From the NCBI GenBank assembly GCA_905478555.1, contig CAJQIZ010000017.1, positions 1 to 64,000 of the forward strand: a stretch of 64,000 nucleotides of DNA, written 5' to 3'. This document shows, one piece after another, positions 8,227-18,760 of the stretch (the first letter of the stretch is position 1; each line of letters starts with the position of its first letter). The notes below the pieces were generated by a model. The model did no database searches. It saw only the letters and a program-made list of their open reading frames with translations, and was not told where the DNA came from. Position numbers and translations under genes: made by a program. Source of the stretch: an uncultured Flavobacteriales bacterium (lineage in GTDB: Bacteria; Bacteroidota; Bacteroidia; Flavobacteriales; BACL11).

Positions 8227-10782
8227 ATGTATAAAAAAATAATCTTTACTGTTTTATTAATATCTCCAATGTTATTATTTGGACAAAAAACAGATGCCTC
8301 ATCAGGAGCAACATGGACTAAAACAGAAAAAAAGGGAACGATATCTGGAAGAATAGTTAATGCAAATAATAATCAAGATATTGAATATGCAAATGTCTCT
8401 ATTTTCAATGTATACAAGAATAAAATGGTCGAAGGAACTATTACTAATAAAAATGGAAAGTTCTCTTTCAAAGAAATATCCGTAGGTAAGTATAAACTAA
8501 GTATTAGTTTTATCGGATATCAAACTCAAGAAATTGAATTTACTACATCTATTTTGAGTCCGAATTATAAATTTAAGAAAATAACACTTATTCCATCTTC
8601 AAAACAAATTGCTGAAATTGAAATAAAAGAAACAAAAGCAATTTATGAAAACAAGATTGACAAGATAGTTTATAATCCAGGAAATGATATAAATCAGAGT
8701 TCAGATGATGCAACAGATGTATTAAGAAAAGCTCCTCTTCTATCTGTGGATTTAGATGGAAATGTTAGTTTAAGAGGAAGTAGTAATATTAAGTTTTTGG
8801 TTAATGGAAAAACCTCTACCTTTTTTGCCTCAGATGCAGCAACTGCTTTACAAATGATTCCGGCAGATCAAATAAAATCGGTAGAAGTAATTACGAGCCC
8901 AGGAGCTAAATATGATGGTGACGGAGATGCTGGAATAGTAAATATTATTACTAAAAAGAAAATTATTGATGGTTATAAAGGAACTCTTAGTGGTTCTTTT
9001 GGAAGTAGAATGAATAGACAATCCCTTAACTTAACAATAGGAAAAGGAAGCTTTGGAGTTGCTGTAAATGGAGGAGCACATTATAGCTGGCCAAGAATTG
9101 GAAAAACAGAATATAAAAGAGTAGATTGGAACTTAGATGACAGCAGTAATACCAGAAGTATTTTAGAGAGAAATGGAGAAACTTTTAGTCAATGGATAGG
9201 ATATAGAGCTGGAATGGATATGTTTTACGATATCAATGCATTTCAAAGTATTACTTCTAGTCTATCATTTGGGGGAAGAGATAAATTTAACAATGATTCT
9301 ACAGAAATTACATACACTGGATTTGATACATCTTATAATTATAAATCATTTCTTAATTCTACATCTGTTACTAATCAAGTAGAATTTACAACGGACTTCA
9401 CTAAAAAGTTTGCGAATAATGAAGATAGAGAGTTCTCTATAGCAATTCAAGTTAGTGGAGAGTTTGAAGATGATGACACTGATATCACAGAGAACAATAT
9501 AATAATTACCAATATAAGTGATGGTAGCGGATTGGAAAAAACTTTTCAGTTAGACTATTCCCATCCTTTTGGTAGTAATAAAAAGCAATTTTCTGGCAGC
9601 AGTAGTTCAGAAAAAATGCAACAGAAATCTGAAAGAAGAGGAATGTATGGAAAAAAAGGAAAAGGAGTATCTTCTAATGTAAGTTCCAATAAATTAGAAA
9701 TTGGAATAAAATATATAGACAGAGATAAAAACTTTATTTACTCAACTACTGGAGATACTATTAATGGGGGAGAGAGTTTTTCAATTCCAAAAGAGGATTT
9801 CAACTACAATCAGAAAGTTGTAAGTTCTTACCTATCCACTCAATTTAAACTACCTTATAATATGGGATTAGTATTAGGAGGGAGATACGAACTAACTAAA
9901 ATTAGTGGAGAGTGGCTTAATGATACAGAAGTGCCTTTTACTAATGATTATGGAAACTTTTTACCAAACATTGTTTTAAACAAAAAGATTTCAGAAACTA
10001 ACTCTATAAAACTATCTCTTAATAGAAGAATTAGTAGACCTAGTAGTTACTATATTAATCCTAATATAGGGAGAACAGATAATAAAAATATTATTATTGG
10101 TAATCCAAACTTAAAACCTTCTTTAAGTAATCAGTTAGAGTTTGGTTATACTAGCTTTAACAAAATGTATCAAGGAAGCTATTATGTTTATCTAAAACAA
10201 ACTACTGATGTCATAGAGTCTAACATTACTGTAGAGGAAGATGTTTCTACTACTAGATATCTTAATATAGGAGAAAATCAGAAATTAGGTTTCAACTATT
10301 ATGGTTCTATTATGGTTGGTGCTCTAAATTTAAGAGGTGGATTTAATATCTTTCAATATAAATCTGAAGATGTTAGAATTGGTTCTATAGAAGCAATTTT
10401 ATATAACTATAATTTTGGTGGTACACTTAACTTAGGTAACAGATTTAAACTAGAAACTTGGGGATGGTTCAGTTCACCTACACAGACTCTACAAGGAACT
10501 ACAGATAACTTCTCTATGATGAGTTTTGGAATAAAAAAAGACTTTAAAAATAAAAGAGGTTCTTTAGGACTAAGAGTAATTGAACCTTTTAATAAATATA
10601 AAAACTTCACTACCCAAATTGAAGGGGATGGTTTTACACAATATAGTAATAGACAACGCACATTCAGATCAATAGGTATAAGTTTTAGTTATACTTTTGG
10701 GAAACTGAATTTTAAATCAAAAAGAGCAAATTCTAAGATTAAAAATAACGACCAAAAAGAAGGTGGAAGTAACGAACAATAA
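8227..10782 (+). CDS. Outer membrane beta-barrel / TonB-dependent receptor-like protein with carboxypeptidase-regulatory-like N-terminal domain
   Basis: GTISGRIVNANNNQDIEYANVSIF plug-preceding domain; VLRKAPLLSVDLDGNVSLRGSSNIKFLVNGK plug; barrel ending in aromatic-rich strand. Confidence 0.85.
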   Translation: MYKKIIFTVLLISPMLLFGQKTDASSGATWTKTEKKGTISGRIVNANNNQDIEYANVSIFNVYKNKMVEGTITNKNGKFSFKEISVGKYKLSISFIGYQTQEIEFTTSILSPNYKFKKITLIPSSKQIAEIEIKETKAIYENKIDKIVYNPGNDINQSSDDATDVLRKAPLLSVDLDGNVSLRGSSNIKFLVNGKTSTFFASDAATALQMIPADQIKSVEVITSPGAKYDGDGDAGIVNIITKKKIIDGYKGTLSGSFGSRMNRQSLNLTIGKGSFGVAVNGGAHYSWPRIGKTEYKRVDWNLDDSSNTRSILERNGETFSQWIGYRAGMDMFYDINAFQSITSSLSFGGRDKFNNDSTEITYTGFDTSYNYKSFLNSTSVTNQVEFTTDFTKKFANNEDREFSIAIQVSGEFEDDDTDITENNIIITNISDGSGLEKTFQLDYSHPFGSNKKQFSGSSSSEKMQQKSERRGMYGKKGKGVSSNVSSNKLEIGIKYIDRDKNFIYSTTGDTINGGESFSIPKEDFNYNQKVVSSYLSTQFKLPYNMGLVLGGRYELTKISGEWLNDTEVPFTNDYGNFLPNIVLNKKISETNSIKLSLNRRISRPSSYYINPNIGRTDNKNIIIGNPNLKPSLSNQLEFGYTSFNKMYQGSYYVYLKQTTDVIESNITVEEDVSTTRYLNIGENQKLGFNYYGSIMVGALNLRGGFNIFQYKSEDVRIGSIEAILYNYNFGGTLNLGNRFKLETWGWFSSPTQTLQGTTDNFSMMSFGIKKDFKNKRGSLGLRVIEPFNKYKNFTTQIEGDGFTQYSNRQRTFRSIGISFSYTFGKLNFKSKRANSKIKNNDQKEGGSNEQ

Positions 10783-10783
10783 A

Positions 10784-10808
10784 ATAAAAAGGAGATCCTC
10801 CTTTTTAT
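10784..10808. terminator. Bidirectional intrinsic terminator
   Basis: ataaaaaggagatcctcctttttatt palindrome between convergent genes. Confidence 0.8.
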
Positions 10809-13234
10809 TACTTACTTCTCACCTCTGCACCTACTATAGTTTCGTAAGAACTGATTAATTTATTCATCACCTTATCAATATACTTATCGGTTAAAGTTTT
10901 TGTATTATCTTCTAATATAAAACTTAATGCGTAGGATTTTTTCCCTTCCGGAATTTTATCTCCTACATATACATCAAACAAATTAACCGATTTTAAAATC
11001 TTAGTTTCTGTTTGTATTGCTATTGCATTTAATTCTTTAAAAGTAACTACCTTATCTATTAATAAAGATAAATCTCTTTTTACAGATGGAAATTTTGATA
11101 CTTCCGAATATTTAATTTTAGTATTTAAAACTAAATTCAGAATTAAATCCCAGTTAAAATCTGCATAATACAGTTCTTGTTTTATACCAAAACTTTTTGT
11201 AATCTTTTTATCTAATTTTCCGAAACAAACCAATCTGTTTTTCTTGTATTTATACATTAATCCTTCAGAAAAACCATAACTAGATAACTCCTCCGACTTT
11301 ATTTTAGTAATACCCAAACGGAATAATATATGTTCTACTTTTTCTTTCATCACAAAAAAGTTTGTTTTATCCTTAGTTGTATTCCAATTTTCTGTATTTA
11401 CTTTTCCTGAAAGTAGCAACATTAAGTGTTCTTTCTCTTGACTCTCTCCCTCAACTTTATGGTATGTTTTCCCAAATTCGTATAGTTTTAAATCATGATT
11501 TTTTCTATTAATATTATAAGAAACATTTTCTAATCCAGAAAACAATAAGGACTGACGCATTACATTCAAGTCCAAACTTAAAGGATTTAAAATATTTATA
11601 TTCTCCTCCTCATTTAATTCGGATATTAAATGAATATAACTTTCTTTAGTAAGGGAATTATTCATTATTTCCGAAAAACCATTACTACTTAATAAATCAG
11701 ATATAATATTTCTTATTTTCTCCGGATTTACCTCATAAGAATGAGATATAGAAGTATTTAATTTAGAAGGGATTTTAACGGTATTAAATCCGTAAATTCT
11801 CAGTACTTCTTCAATTACATCAACCTCTCTTTGTACGTCTGCCCTAAATGGAGGAACTTTTAAAGAAATTCCAGTTTGGGTTTCCGAAACTATTTCAATT
11901 TCCAAATCTGTAAGAATAGATTTTACCGCTTCTCTTTCTATCTTCTCCCCTATCAAACTATCTAGTTTTTTGTAAGTAAGTTCTACCTCAAAATGTCGTA
12001 ACTCATTAGGATAAATATCTATAATTTCAGAAGATATTTCTCCTCCTGCAATTTCTTGTATTAGTAATGCTGCTCTTTTTAAGGCGTACAAAGTCATGTT
12101 GGGGTCGCAACCTCTTTCAAATCGGAAAGAAGAGTCGGTACTTAAGTGATGTCGTTTTGCAGTTTTACGGACAGAAACTGGATTAAAATAAGCACTCTCT
12201 AAAAAGATAGAATTGGTAGAGTCTGAAACTCCAGTATCTAGTCCTCCAAAAACTCCTGCCAAACACATTCCTTCCTTTTCGTTGCAAATCATCAAGTCCT
12301 CTGCAGAAAGATCTCTTTCTACCTCATCTAAGGTACTAAATTTTGTTTTTTCGCTTAAAGTTTTTACTACTATTTTTTTTCCTGTTATCTTTTTGGCATC
12401 AAAAGCATGTAGGGGCTGTCCTGTTTCATGTAGTACAAAATTTGTAACATCTACAATATTATTTTTTGACTCTATTCCAATAGATTTTAATCTGTTTTTA
12501 AGCCATTCCGGAGATGGTTCTATTTTAATTTCGCTAATAGAAACTCCTGAATACCTAGGGCAAAGTTCAGAGTTTTCTACTTCTACCGAAATAGATAAAT
12601 TATTATTGTCTGTTTTAAAGTGTTTTAAGTTAGGCAAACACATCTCTAATTCAGAACCATTATGATTCAATACGGTTTTCAAATCTCTTGCAACTCCAAA
12701 ATGTCCCATTGCATCCGATCGGTTGGGTGTCAATCCTATTTCAAAAACAGTATCATTTTCTATCTTAAAATAATCGGATGCTAATGTTCCTACTTCTACT
12801 TCATTCGGAAGAACCATAATTCCATCATGAGAGGCTCCCAATCCTAGTTCATCTTCTGCACAAATCATTCCCATAGAAACTTCCCCTCTTATCTTTCCTT
12901 TTTTTATCTTAAACGAATCTTCACCATCATATAAAATTGTACCAATAGTTGCTACCAATACTTTTTGTCCGCTTGCTACATTTGGTGCACCACAAACAAT
13001 ATACAATACCGATTCTCCAATATTTACGGTGCATATTTTTAATCTGTCTGCATTGGGGTGCTTCTCACAACTTAATACCTCTCCTATTACAATTCCTTTC
13101 AGTCCTCCTTTTATACTTTCTATTTCCTCTATCCCTTCTACTTCCAATCCGGTATCTGTTAATAGTTCAGAAATTTGTTGTACTTCCAAATCCAGCTTTA
13201 TATATTGTTGCAACCAATTAAGTGATATTTTCAT
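10808..13234 (-). CDS. pheT: Phenylalanine--tRNA ligase beta subunit
   Basis: MKISLNWLQQYIKLDL...; tRNA-binding domain, B3/B4 and B5 domains, C-terminal FDX-ACB (FPSVKRDLSLLIDK). Confidence 0.95.
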   Translation of the reverse strand: MKISLNWLQQYIKLDLEVQQISELLTDTGLEVEGIEEIESIKGGLKGIVIGEVLSCEKHPNADRLKICTVNIGESVLYIVCGAPNVASGQKVLVATIGTILYDGEDSFKIKKGKIRGEVSMGMICAEDELGLGASHDGIMVLPNEVEVGTLASDYFKIENDTVFEIGLTPNRSDAMGHFGVARDLKTVLNHNGSELEMCLPNLKHFKTDNNNLSISVEVENSELCPRYSGVSISEIKIEPSPEWLKNRLKSIGIESKNNIVDVTNFVLHETGQPLHAFDAKKITGKKIVVKTLSEKTKFSTLDEVERDLSAEDLMICNEKEGMCLAGVFGGLDTGVSDSTNSIFLESAYFNPVSVRKTAKRHHLSTDSSFRFERGCDPNMTLYALKRAALLIQEIAGGEISSEIIDIYPNELRHFEVELTYKKLDSLIGEKIEREAVKSILTDLEIEIVSETQTGISLKVPPFRADVQREVDVIEEVLRIYGFNTVKIPSKLNTSISHSYEVNPEKIRNIISDLLSSNGFSEIMNNSLTKESYIHLISELNEEENINILNPLSLDLNVMRQSLLFSGLENVSYNINRKNHDLKLYEFGKTYHKVEGESQEKEHLMLLLSGKVNTENWNTTKDKTNFFVMKEKVEHILFRLGITKIKSEELSSYGFSEGLMYKYKKNRLVCFGKLDKKITKSFGIKQELYYADFNWDLILNLVLNTKIKYSEVSKFPSVKRDLSLLIDKVVTFKELNAIAIQTETKILKSVNLFDVYVGDKIPEGKKSYALSFILEDNTKTLTDKYIDKVMNKLISSYETIVGAEVRSK

Positions 13235-13341
13235 CTTCTTGTTTTAATAACTGCTAAAATATAAATTGTTATCGAAATAAATACATTTCATAATTTTAAT
13301 AATAAGGGGAGTGATTTATCATTATTTTGTACTTTTAGCAA

Positions 13342-14613
13342 ATGCAAAACATCCCTTTAGCAGAGCGGCTACGCCCCACAAAAATATCGGAAGTAATAGG
13401 ACAAAAACATCTTATTGGAGAAAATGCAACCCTTACAAAGCAGTTAAACCAAAAGTTAATTCCGTCTATTATTTTTTGGGGACCACCAGGAGTGGGTAAA
13501 ACAACCATAGCCAACCTAATTGCTAAGGAATTAGACAGGCCCTTTTACACTTTATCCGCAATAAATTCTGGAGTAAAAGATGTACGAGAAGTAATACAAA
13601 AAGCATCTTCTTTAGGTCTGTTCGGAAAAGATATCCCCATCCTATTTATTGATGAGATACACCGATTTAGCAAATCTCAACAAGATTCTTTATTGGGTGC
13701 AGTAGAAAAAGGAGTAATCACCCTTATAGGAGCAACTACCGAAAACCCTTCTTTTGAAGTAATATCGGCCCTCCTCTCCCGCTCTCAAGTTTATGTGTTG
13801 GAACACTTAAAAAAGGAAGAACTTCTGGAAATGTTAGATAGAGCAATAAAGGAAGATATTCACCTAAAGGAAAAAAATATAACATTAACACAAACGGATG
13901 CATTATTACAAATTTCAGGAGGAGATGCCCGAAAACTGCTAAATATATTCGAACTAGTTATCGGATCGAAACAAGAAGACACCATTAGGATAACAGATGA
14001 AATAGTAATGGAAATATCTCAGCAAAAAATTGCCGCTTACGACAAAAATGGAGAACACCATTATGATATTATCTCTGCCCTCATAAAATCGATAAGAGGA
14101 AACGACCCAAACGGAGCCGTATATTGGCTGGCCCGAATGATAGAAGGTGGAGAAGATGTAAAGTTTATTGCCAGAAGATTACTTATTTCTGCTTCTGAAG
14201 ATATTGGTAACGCAAACCCTACCGCACTAGTTATTGCAAACAATTGTTTTCAATCTGTTTCTGTAATTGGTTTCCCCGAAAGTAGAATAATATTATCGCA
14301 AACCACAATTTATTTGGCTTGTAGCCCAAAAAGTAACGCTTCCTATATGGCCATAAACAAAGCACAAGAAAGCGTAAAACAAACAGGAAACTTATCTGTT
14401 CCTCTACATTTACGAAACGCACCCAGCAAACTGATGAAAGAATTAGGATATGGAAAAAACTATATCTATTCGCACAACAAACCAAATTCCGAACAAGAAT
14501 TTTTACCGGAACAAATAAAAGGAAGTGCTTTTTACAATCCTGGTAAAAATGCAAAAGAAAACTCCTTCCGAGAAAAACTGAAAACACTCTGGAAAGGGAA
14601 ATATAAATATTAA
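13342..14613 (+). CDS. rarA: Replication-associated recombination protein A (AAA ATPase, MgsA/RarA)
   Basis: PLAERLRPTKISEVIGQKHL; WGPPGVGKTT Walker A; ILFIDEIHRF Walker B. Confidence 0.93.
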   Translation: MQNIPLAERLRPTKISEVIGQKHLIGENATLTKQLNQKLIPSIIFWGPPGVGKTTIANLIAKELDRPFYTLSAINSGVKDVREVIQKASSLGLFGKDIPILFIDEIHRFSKSQQDSLLGAVEKGVITLIGATTENPSFEVISALLSRSQVYVLEHLKKEELLEMLDRAIKEDIHLKEKNITLTQTDALLQISGGDARKLLNIFELVIGSKQEDTIRITDEIVMEISQQKIAAYDKNGEHHYDIISALIKSIRGNDPNGAVYWLARMIEGGEDVKFIARRLLISASEDIGNANPTALVIANNCFQSVSVIGFPESRIILSQTTIYLACSPKSNASYMAINKAQESVKQTGNLSVPLHLRNAPSKLMKELGYGKNYIYSHNKPNSEQEFLPEQIKGSAFYNPGKNAKENSFREKLKTLWKGKYKY

Positions 14614-14614
14614 C

Positions 14615-14622
14615 TACATTTG
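14615..14622 (+). promoter_or_regulatory. -7 promoter element TACATTTG very close to start codon
   Basis: TAnnTTTG match, 5 bp gap to ATG 14628. Confidence 0.4.
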
Positions 14623-14627
14623 CTTTT

Positions 14628-16682
14628 ATGAAAAACCTACTTTACTTCAGTTTATGTACTATTCTATTCTTTTCGTGCAAACACGATTTGGAACAACCAA
14701 CTTGGGAAGTAGATATGATTGCTCCAATTGCACGTTCTGAAATGAGTATATCAGACTTAATAAACCAAAACGAAACTAACCTAAACACACAAATAGGAAC
14801 CGATAGCTTGGTATCCTTAGTATATAGTGCTGATTTATTAGAAACCAATTACGACAACCTACTGAATATTGAATCTACTTCAAACGAAAAAATGTTCCGG
14901 ATTGATTCCGTTAGATTTGATGATGTAGTAATAGAACATAATATTACTATTGGTAGTGTAATAGCCGAATTAGGACCACTAGGACCCGTACTATACCCAG
15001 ACGGACAAGATAGAGATATACCCGAAATGTTAGGAGTAGTACAAAACGATACTATAGATATTGATGCCAGTGAATATTTTGAAACAATGACCTTGTATAA
15101 TGGTATGATGAATTTAGAAATTACCAATGGATTCCCTACCAATATATCCAATATGGATTTTGTATTGTATAACTCTATTAACCTTAATTTAATAGCAACT
15201 TTCAACATCCCCTTAATTGAAAGCGGAGCTACTTACACCGAAAGTGTATCAGTAGCAGGAGAAACTTTAGATCAGATAATGCTGGGTATAATAAACAATA
15301 TGGATATAGAAGCCAGTGGAGGAATGGTACCAATAAATTACACAGACGCTATTAGCACCACAGTATCTATTACCAACATACAAATAATGGAAGCTACTGC
15401 TTATTTCCCTAATCAACTTTTACATGAAGAAATTGTAGAACAATCTTTCGATTTAGGAAACACAAAACTAACAGAAATAGGAATAAAAGAAGGTTACATT
15501 TCTATTATTGCAACAAGCAGCCTTCCAGATACCATAAGTATTTTGTATCTAATCCCTTCTCTAACTAAAGATGGAATTCCTTTTGAAGAATTAGTAAAAA
15601 TACCACCCAACATAAACACTACACCAACTTCCTTATATTTTAATTGTGACGATTACATTATGGACCTTAGAGGAAAAGAAGGAAGAACAGGAGGAGATAC
15701 CATAAATACAATCTACTCAGAAATGTATATTTATTTAGATTCTACAGGAGAGTTAGAGACCATAAACCGAGTTGATAGCTTTAATTTGTATAATGAGTTT
15801 AATATAACTCCCGAATATGCAAAAGGCTACATAGGTCAAGACACTTTAGTACTAAGCCCTGAAGTAAAAAACACTACTATTTTTGATAATATTACAAACG
15901 GAACTATAGATTTAAAACAGGCAAACTTAAACCTTAGTATAAAAAACTATGTAGGTGCTGATGCTAGTATTACCTTTAACCAGTTTAGTGCAGACAACAC
16001 AAACGACAACCAAACACCTACTTCTGTAACTACCGACCAAAACGGTAATAATATTATTGGTAATCCTTATTTTATAAACAGAGCAACTATAAATAATAAT
16101 GAACTAATAACTCCTACTATTACTAGTATTAATCTGGAGACTTCCGAAATGTTAGAGATTTTACCTAACCAAACTACAGTAGCAGCTACTTTTATGCTCA
16201 ACCCAAATGGAAAACAAGTTATAGAAGATTTTATATATATTGACTATCCTATTTCTGCAACATTAGATGCTAGTATTCCTCTTTCTTTTATTGCAAATAA
16301 TTTAACAATATCTAAAACTATAGAAACCGATTTAAGTTCTGACACAGAACTAGAGATAGAAGAACTATATATTAGTTTATCAAACGGATTACCATTGTCG
16401 GGCAAGGTAGATGTTATTCTTTTAGATGAGTACCAAAACATTATAGATACTTTAATAAAAAACACAGATATACTATCTGCAAATACAGATATAGAAAATA
16501 GAGTGATATCGGAAAGTAATAACCTTATTACCATAACAAATACCAATTTTGATAATGTGAGAAACATGAGGATTATTGCATCTTTTACCACTTCTTCTGT
16601 TACAGAACATATAGATATTTATAGTTATTATTCAATGAAAGTAAATCTTTCTGCTAGGTTTAAAAAAATAATTGGAGAATAA
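14628..16682 (+). CDS. Hypothetical lipoprotein
   Basis: Lipobox-type signal LYFSLCTILFFSC-K; long intact ORF. Confidence 0.8.
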   Translation: MKNLLYFSLCTILFFSCKHDLEQPTWEVDMIAPIARSEMSISDLINQNETNLNTQIGTDSLVSLVYSADLLETNYDNLLNIESTSNEKMFRIDSVRFDDVVIEHNITIGSVIAELGPLGPVLYPDGQDRDIPEMLGVVQNDTIDIDASEYFETMTLYNGMMNLEITNGFPTNISNMDFVLYNSINLNLIATFNIPLIESGATYTESVSVAGETLDQIMLGIINNMDIEASGGMVPINYTDAISTTVSITNIQIMEATAYFPNQLLHEEIVEQSFDLGNTKLTEIGIKEGYISIIATSSLPDTISILYLIPSLTKDGIPFEELVKIPPNINTTPTSLYFNCDDYIMDLRGKEGRTGGDTINTIYSEMYIYLDSTGELETINRVDSFNLYNEFNITPEYAKGYIGQDTLVLSPEVKNTTIFDNITNGTIDLKQANLNLSIKNYVGADASITFNQFSADNTNDNQTPTSVTTDQNGNNIIGNPYFINRATINNNELITPTITSINLETSEMLEILPNQTTVAATFMLNPNGKQVIEDFIYIDYPISATLDASIPLSFIANNLTISKTIETDLSSDTELEIEELYISLSNGLPLSGKVDVILLDEYQNIIDTLIKNTDILSANTDIENRVISESNNLITITNTNFDNVRNMRIIASFTTSSVTEHIDIYSYYSMKVNLSARFKKIIGE

Positions 16683-16683
16683 A

Positions 16684-17934
16684 ATGAAAAGAATAACCTT
16701 ATACATATTATTAAGCTTACCATTATTTACTTTTGGTCAGAACAGTACACCTGAATTTGGTCCTCATTATTTAAATGTAAATTCTTATATATCTATAGAA
16801 GCGGACGACCTAAATACTAACTTTTTAAACACCATGTTATACGGTGGTTTTATTACTGATGAAATGAAAAATAATTGGGTAAATTCGGGAGACAAAACTA
16901 ACCGAATAAATGCAGAATTGACAAATGGATTTGGATATCGTTATACTACCAAAAAATACAGTAACTACTACTTTCAGTTTTCTGATGTAAACCAAATTAA
17001 CTCCTCTTTTACAGATGATTTACTAAAACTTACTTTTCATGGAAACTATAATTATCAGGGAGATACTCTTGATTTTTCGAACACTGTGATAAGAGCAGAT
17101 AGATACCAGCAATATAAAGTCGGATACGGTTACACCAAATGGATACAAAATGATTATCTTAAAGTTAGCACTGCTCTCTCCTATTTAATTGGTAATCATC
17201 ATGCACAACTAAACATAAATAAAGGAAGCCTTTACACATCAGAAATGGGAACTTATTTAAATCTGAATTATGATATAAACGCTATGATGACCGACAGCTC
17301 TAATCTATCCCCCTTTTTAGGGAACGGAAAAGGTATGGCTGTTGATTTAGCTTTATCTTACACAAAAGATTACAATACATTTGAAATACGGATTAGAGAT
17401 ATAGGTTATATCAACTGGAATGAAAACTCAATTATTGCTAATACAGATAGTAGTTTTAATTTTACAGGAATAGAAGTAAACAACTTTAATAGTTTACCAG
17501 AGTTTAACGATTCTATATTAGATATTTCCTATAACCAAAACACTTCTTCTTTCCGTTCTTTTATCCCTGCCAGAATAACTTTAAGTTATAGTAAAACCTT
17601 ATATCATAAATATTTTAATAGTATTTCTATTTTTAGCCATAGTAGGTGGCAACCCTACCAAGTAAAAGGAGGACTGAATTGGGATTTATTCCACAGAGGA
17701 TTTAAAGAATCTGGATATACTACAAGTTTAGATGTAAGTTCGAATATTGATTTAAAATACATCAACTCTACTATCGGATTTAATATGGGAGGTTTTACAG
17801 ATGAAACTAAAATACTCCTTACTCTAAGCGATAAAAAAGGGATACTCACAATAGGAACTTATCATTTAAACGAATTATTTAAAAAAGATAAAACCTCCTT
17901 ATCTGCTTTTATTCAACTACAAACACGATTTTAA
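16684..17934 (+). CDS. Hypothetical outer-membrane barrel-like protein (DUF5723-like)
   Basis: Signal peptide MKRITLYILLSLPLFTFGQ; ORF track start at 16672 is a TTG, ATG at 16684 precedes the signal peptide. Confidence 0.75.
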   Translation: MKRITLYILLSLPLFTFGQNSTPEFGPHYLNVNSYISIEADDLNTNFLNTMLYGGFITDEMKNNWVNSGDKTNRINAELTNGFGYRYTTKKYSNYYFQFSDVNQINSSFTDDLLKLTFHGNYNYQGDTLDFSNTVIRADRYQQYKVGYGYTKWIQNDYLKVSTALSYLIGNHHAQLNINKGSLYTSEMGTYLNLNYDINAMMTDSSNLSPFLGNGKGMAVDLALSYTKDYNTFEIRIRDIGYINWNENSIIANTDSSFNFTGIEVNNFNSLPEFNDSILDISYNQNTSSFRSFIPARITLSYSKTLYHKYFNSISIFSHSRWQPYQVKGGLNWDLFHRGFKESGYTTSLDVSSNIDLKYINSTIGFNMGGFTDETKILLTLSDKKGILTIGTYHLNELFKKDKTSLSAFIQLQTRF

Positions 17935-17935
17935 T

Positions 17936-18745
17936 ATGCTAGCAAAAATAAACAACTTACAACACAAAAATAGTGGAAATTTCTTCCTTATGGCCGGTCC
18001 TTGCGCTATAGAGAGTGAAGAAATGGCAATGGAAATTGCAAAGAGAATACTCTACATTTGTAACAAATTAGAAATTCCATTTATCTTTAAAGGAAGTTAC
18101 CGAAAAGCAAACCGTAGCCGCTTGGATTCTTTTACAGGAATTGGAGATATAGAAGCACTATCTATCCTGAAAAAAGTAGGAGAAAAATTAAATATCCCTA
18201 CCGTAACCGATATACATTCTGCTGAAGAAGCCGCTATTGCAGCTAAGTTTGTAGAAGTACTACAAATTCCGGCTTTCCTTTGCAGACAAACTGATTTGTT
18301 AGTTGCAGCTGCCAAAACCGGAAAAGTAATAAATATTAAAAAAGGTCAATTCCTCTCTCCAGAAAGTATGATACATGCCGTAAAAAAAGTAAAAGAAAGT
18401 GGGAACAATACAATAATGCTAACCGATAGAGGAACTATGTTTGGATACCAAGATATGGTAGTAGATTTCAGAGGAATACCTACTATGAAAAAAATTGGAG
18501 TTCCTGTAATAATGGATATCACCCATTCCTTACAACAACCTAACCAAAGTAGTGGAGTTACGGGAGGAAACCCGGAAATGATAGAAACCATAGCAAAAGC
18601 AGCTGTTGCAACTGGTGTAGATGGTTTGTTTTTAGAAACTCACCCCAATCCTTCTCAGGCAAAATCGGATGGAGCAAATATGTTGGACCTAAACAAACTA
18701 GAAGACTTACTGATTAAATTGGTTAAAATCAGCAAAGCACTTTAA
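17936..18745 (+). CDS. kdsA: 3-deoxy-8-phosphooctulonate synthase
   Basis: FFLMAGPCAIESEEMA; FKGSYRKANRSRLDSFTGIG; DITHSLQQPN. Confidence 0.95.
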   Translation: MLAKINNLQHKNSGNFFLMAGPCAIESEEMAMEIAKRILYICNKLEIPFIFKGSYRKANRSRLDSFTGIGDIEALSILKKVGEKLNIPTVTDIHSAEEAAIAAKFVEVLQIPAFLCRQTDLLVAAAKTGKVINIKKGQFLSPESMIHAVKKVKESGNNTIMLTDRGTMFGYQDMVVDFRGIPTMKKIGVPVIMDITHSLQQPNQSSGVTGGNPEMIETIAKAAVATGVDGLFLETHPNPSQAKSDGANMLDLNKLEDLLIKLVKISKAL

Positions 18746-18760
18746 AAAATTTTCTTTTTC

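Noticed and set aside
12213-12665. 150-aa plus-strand ORF inside pheT
   Set aside because: Antisense to a clear housekeeping gene; low-complexity composition with no recognisable domain
14231-14587. 118-aa minus-strand ORF within rarA
   Set aside because: Antisense of a conserved gene; no supporting motif
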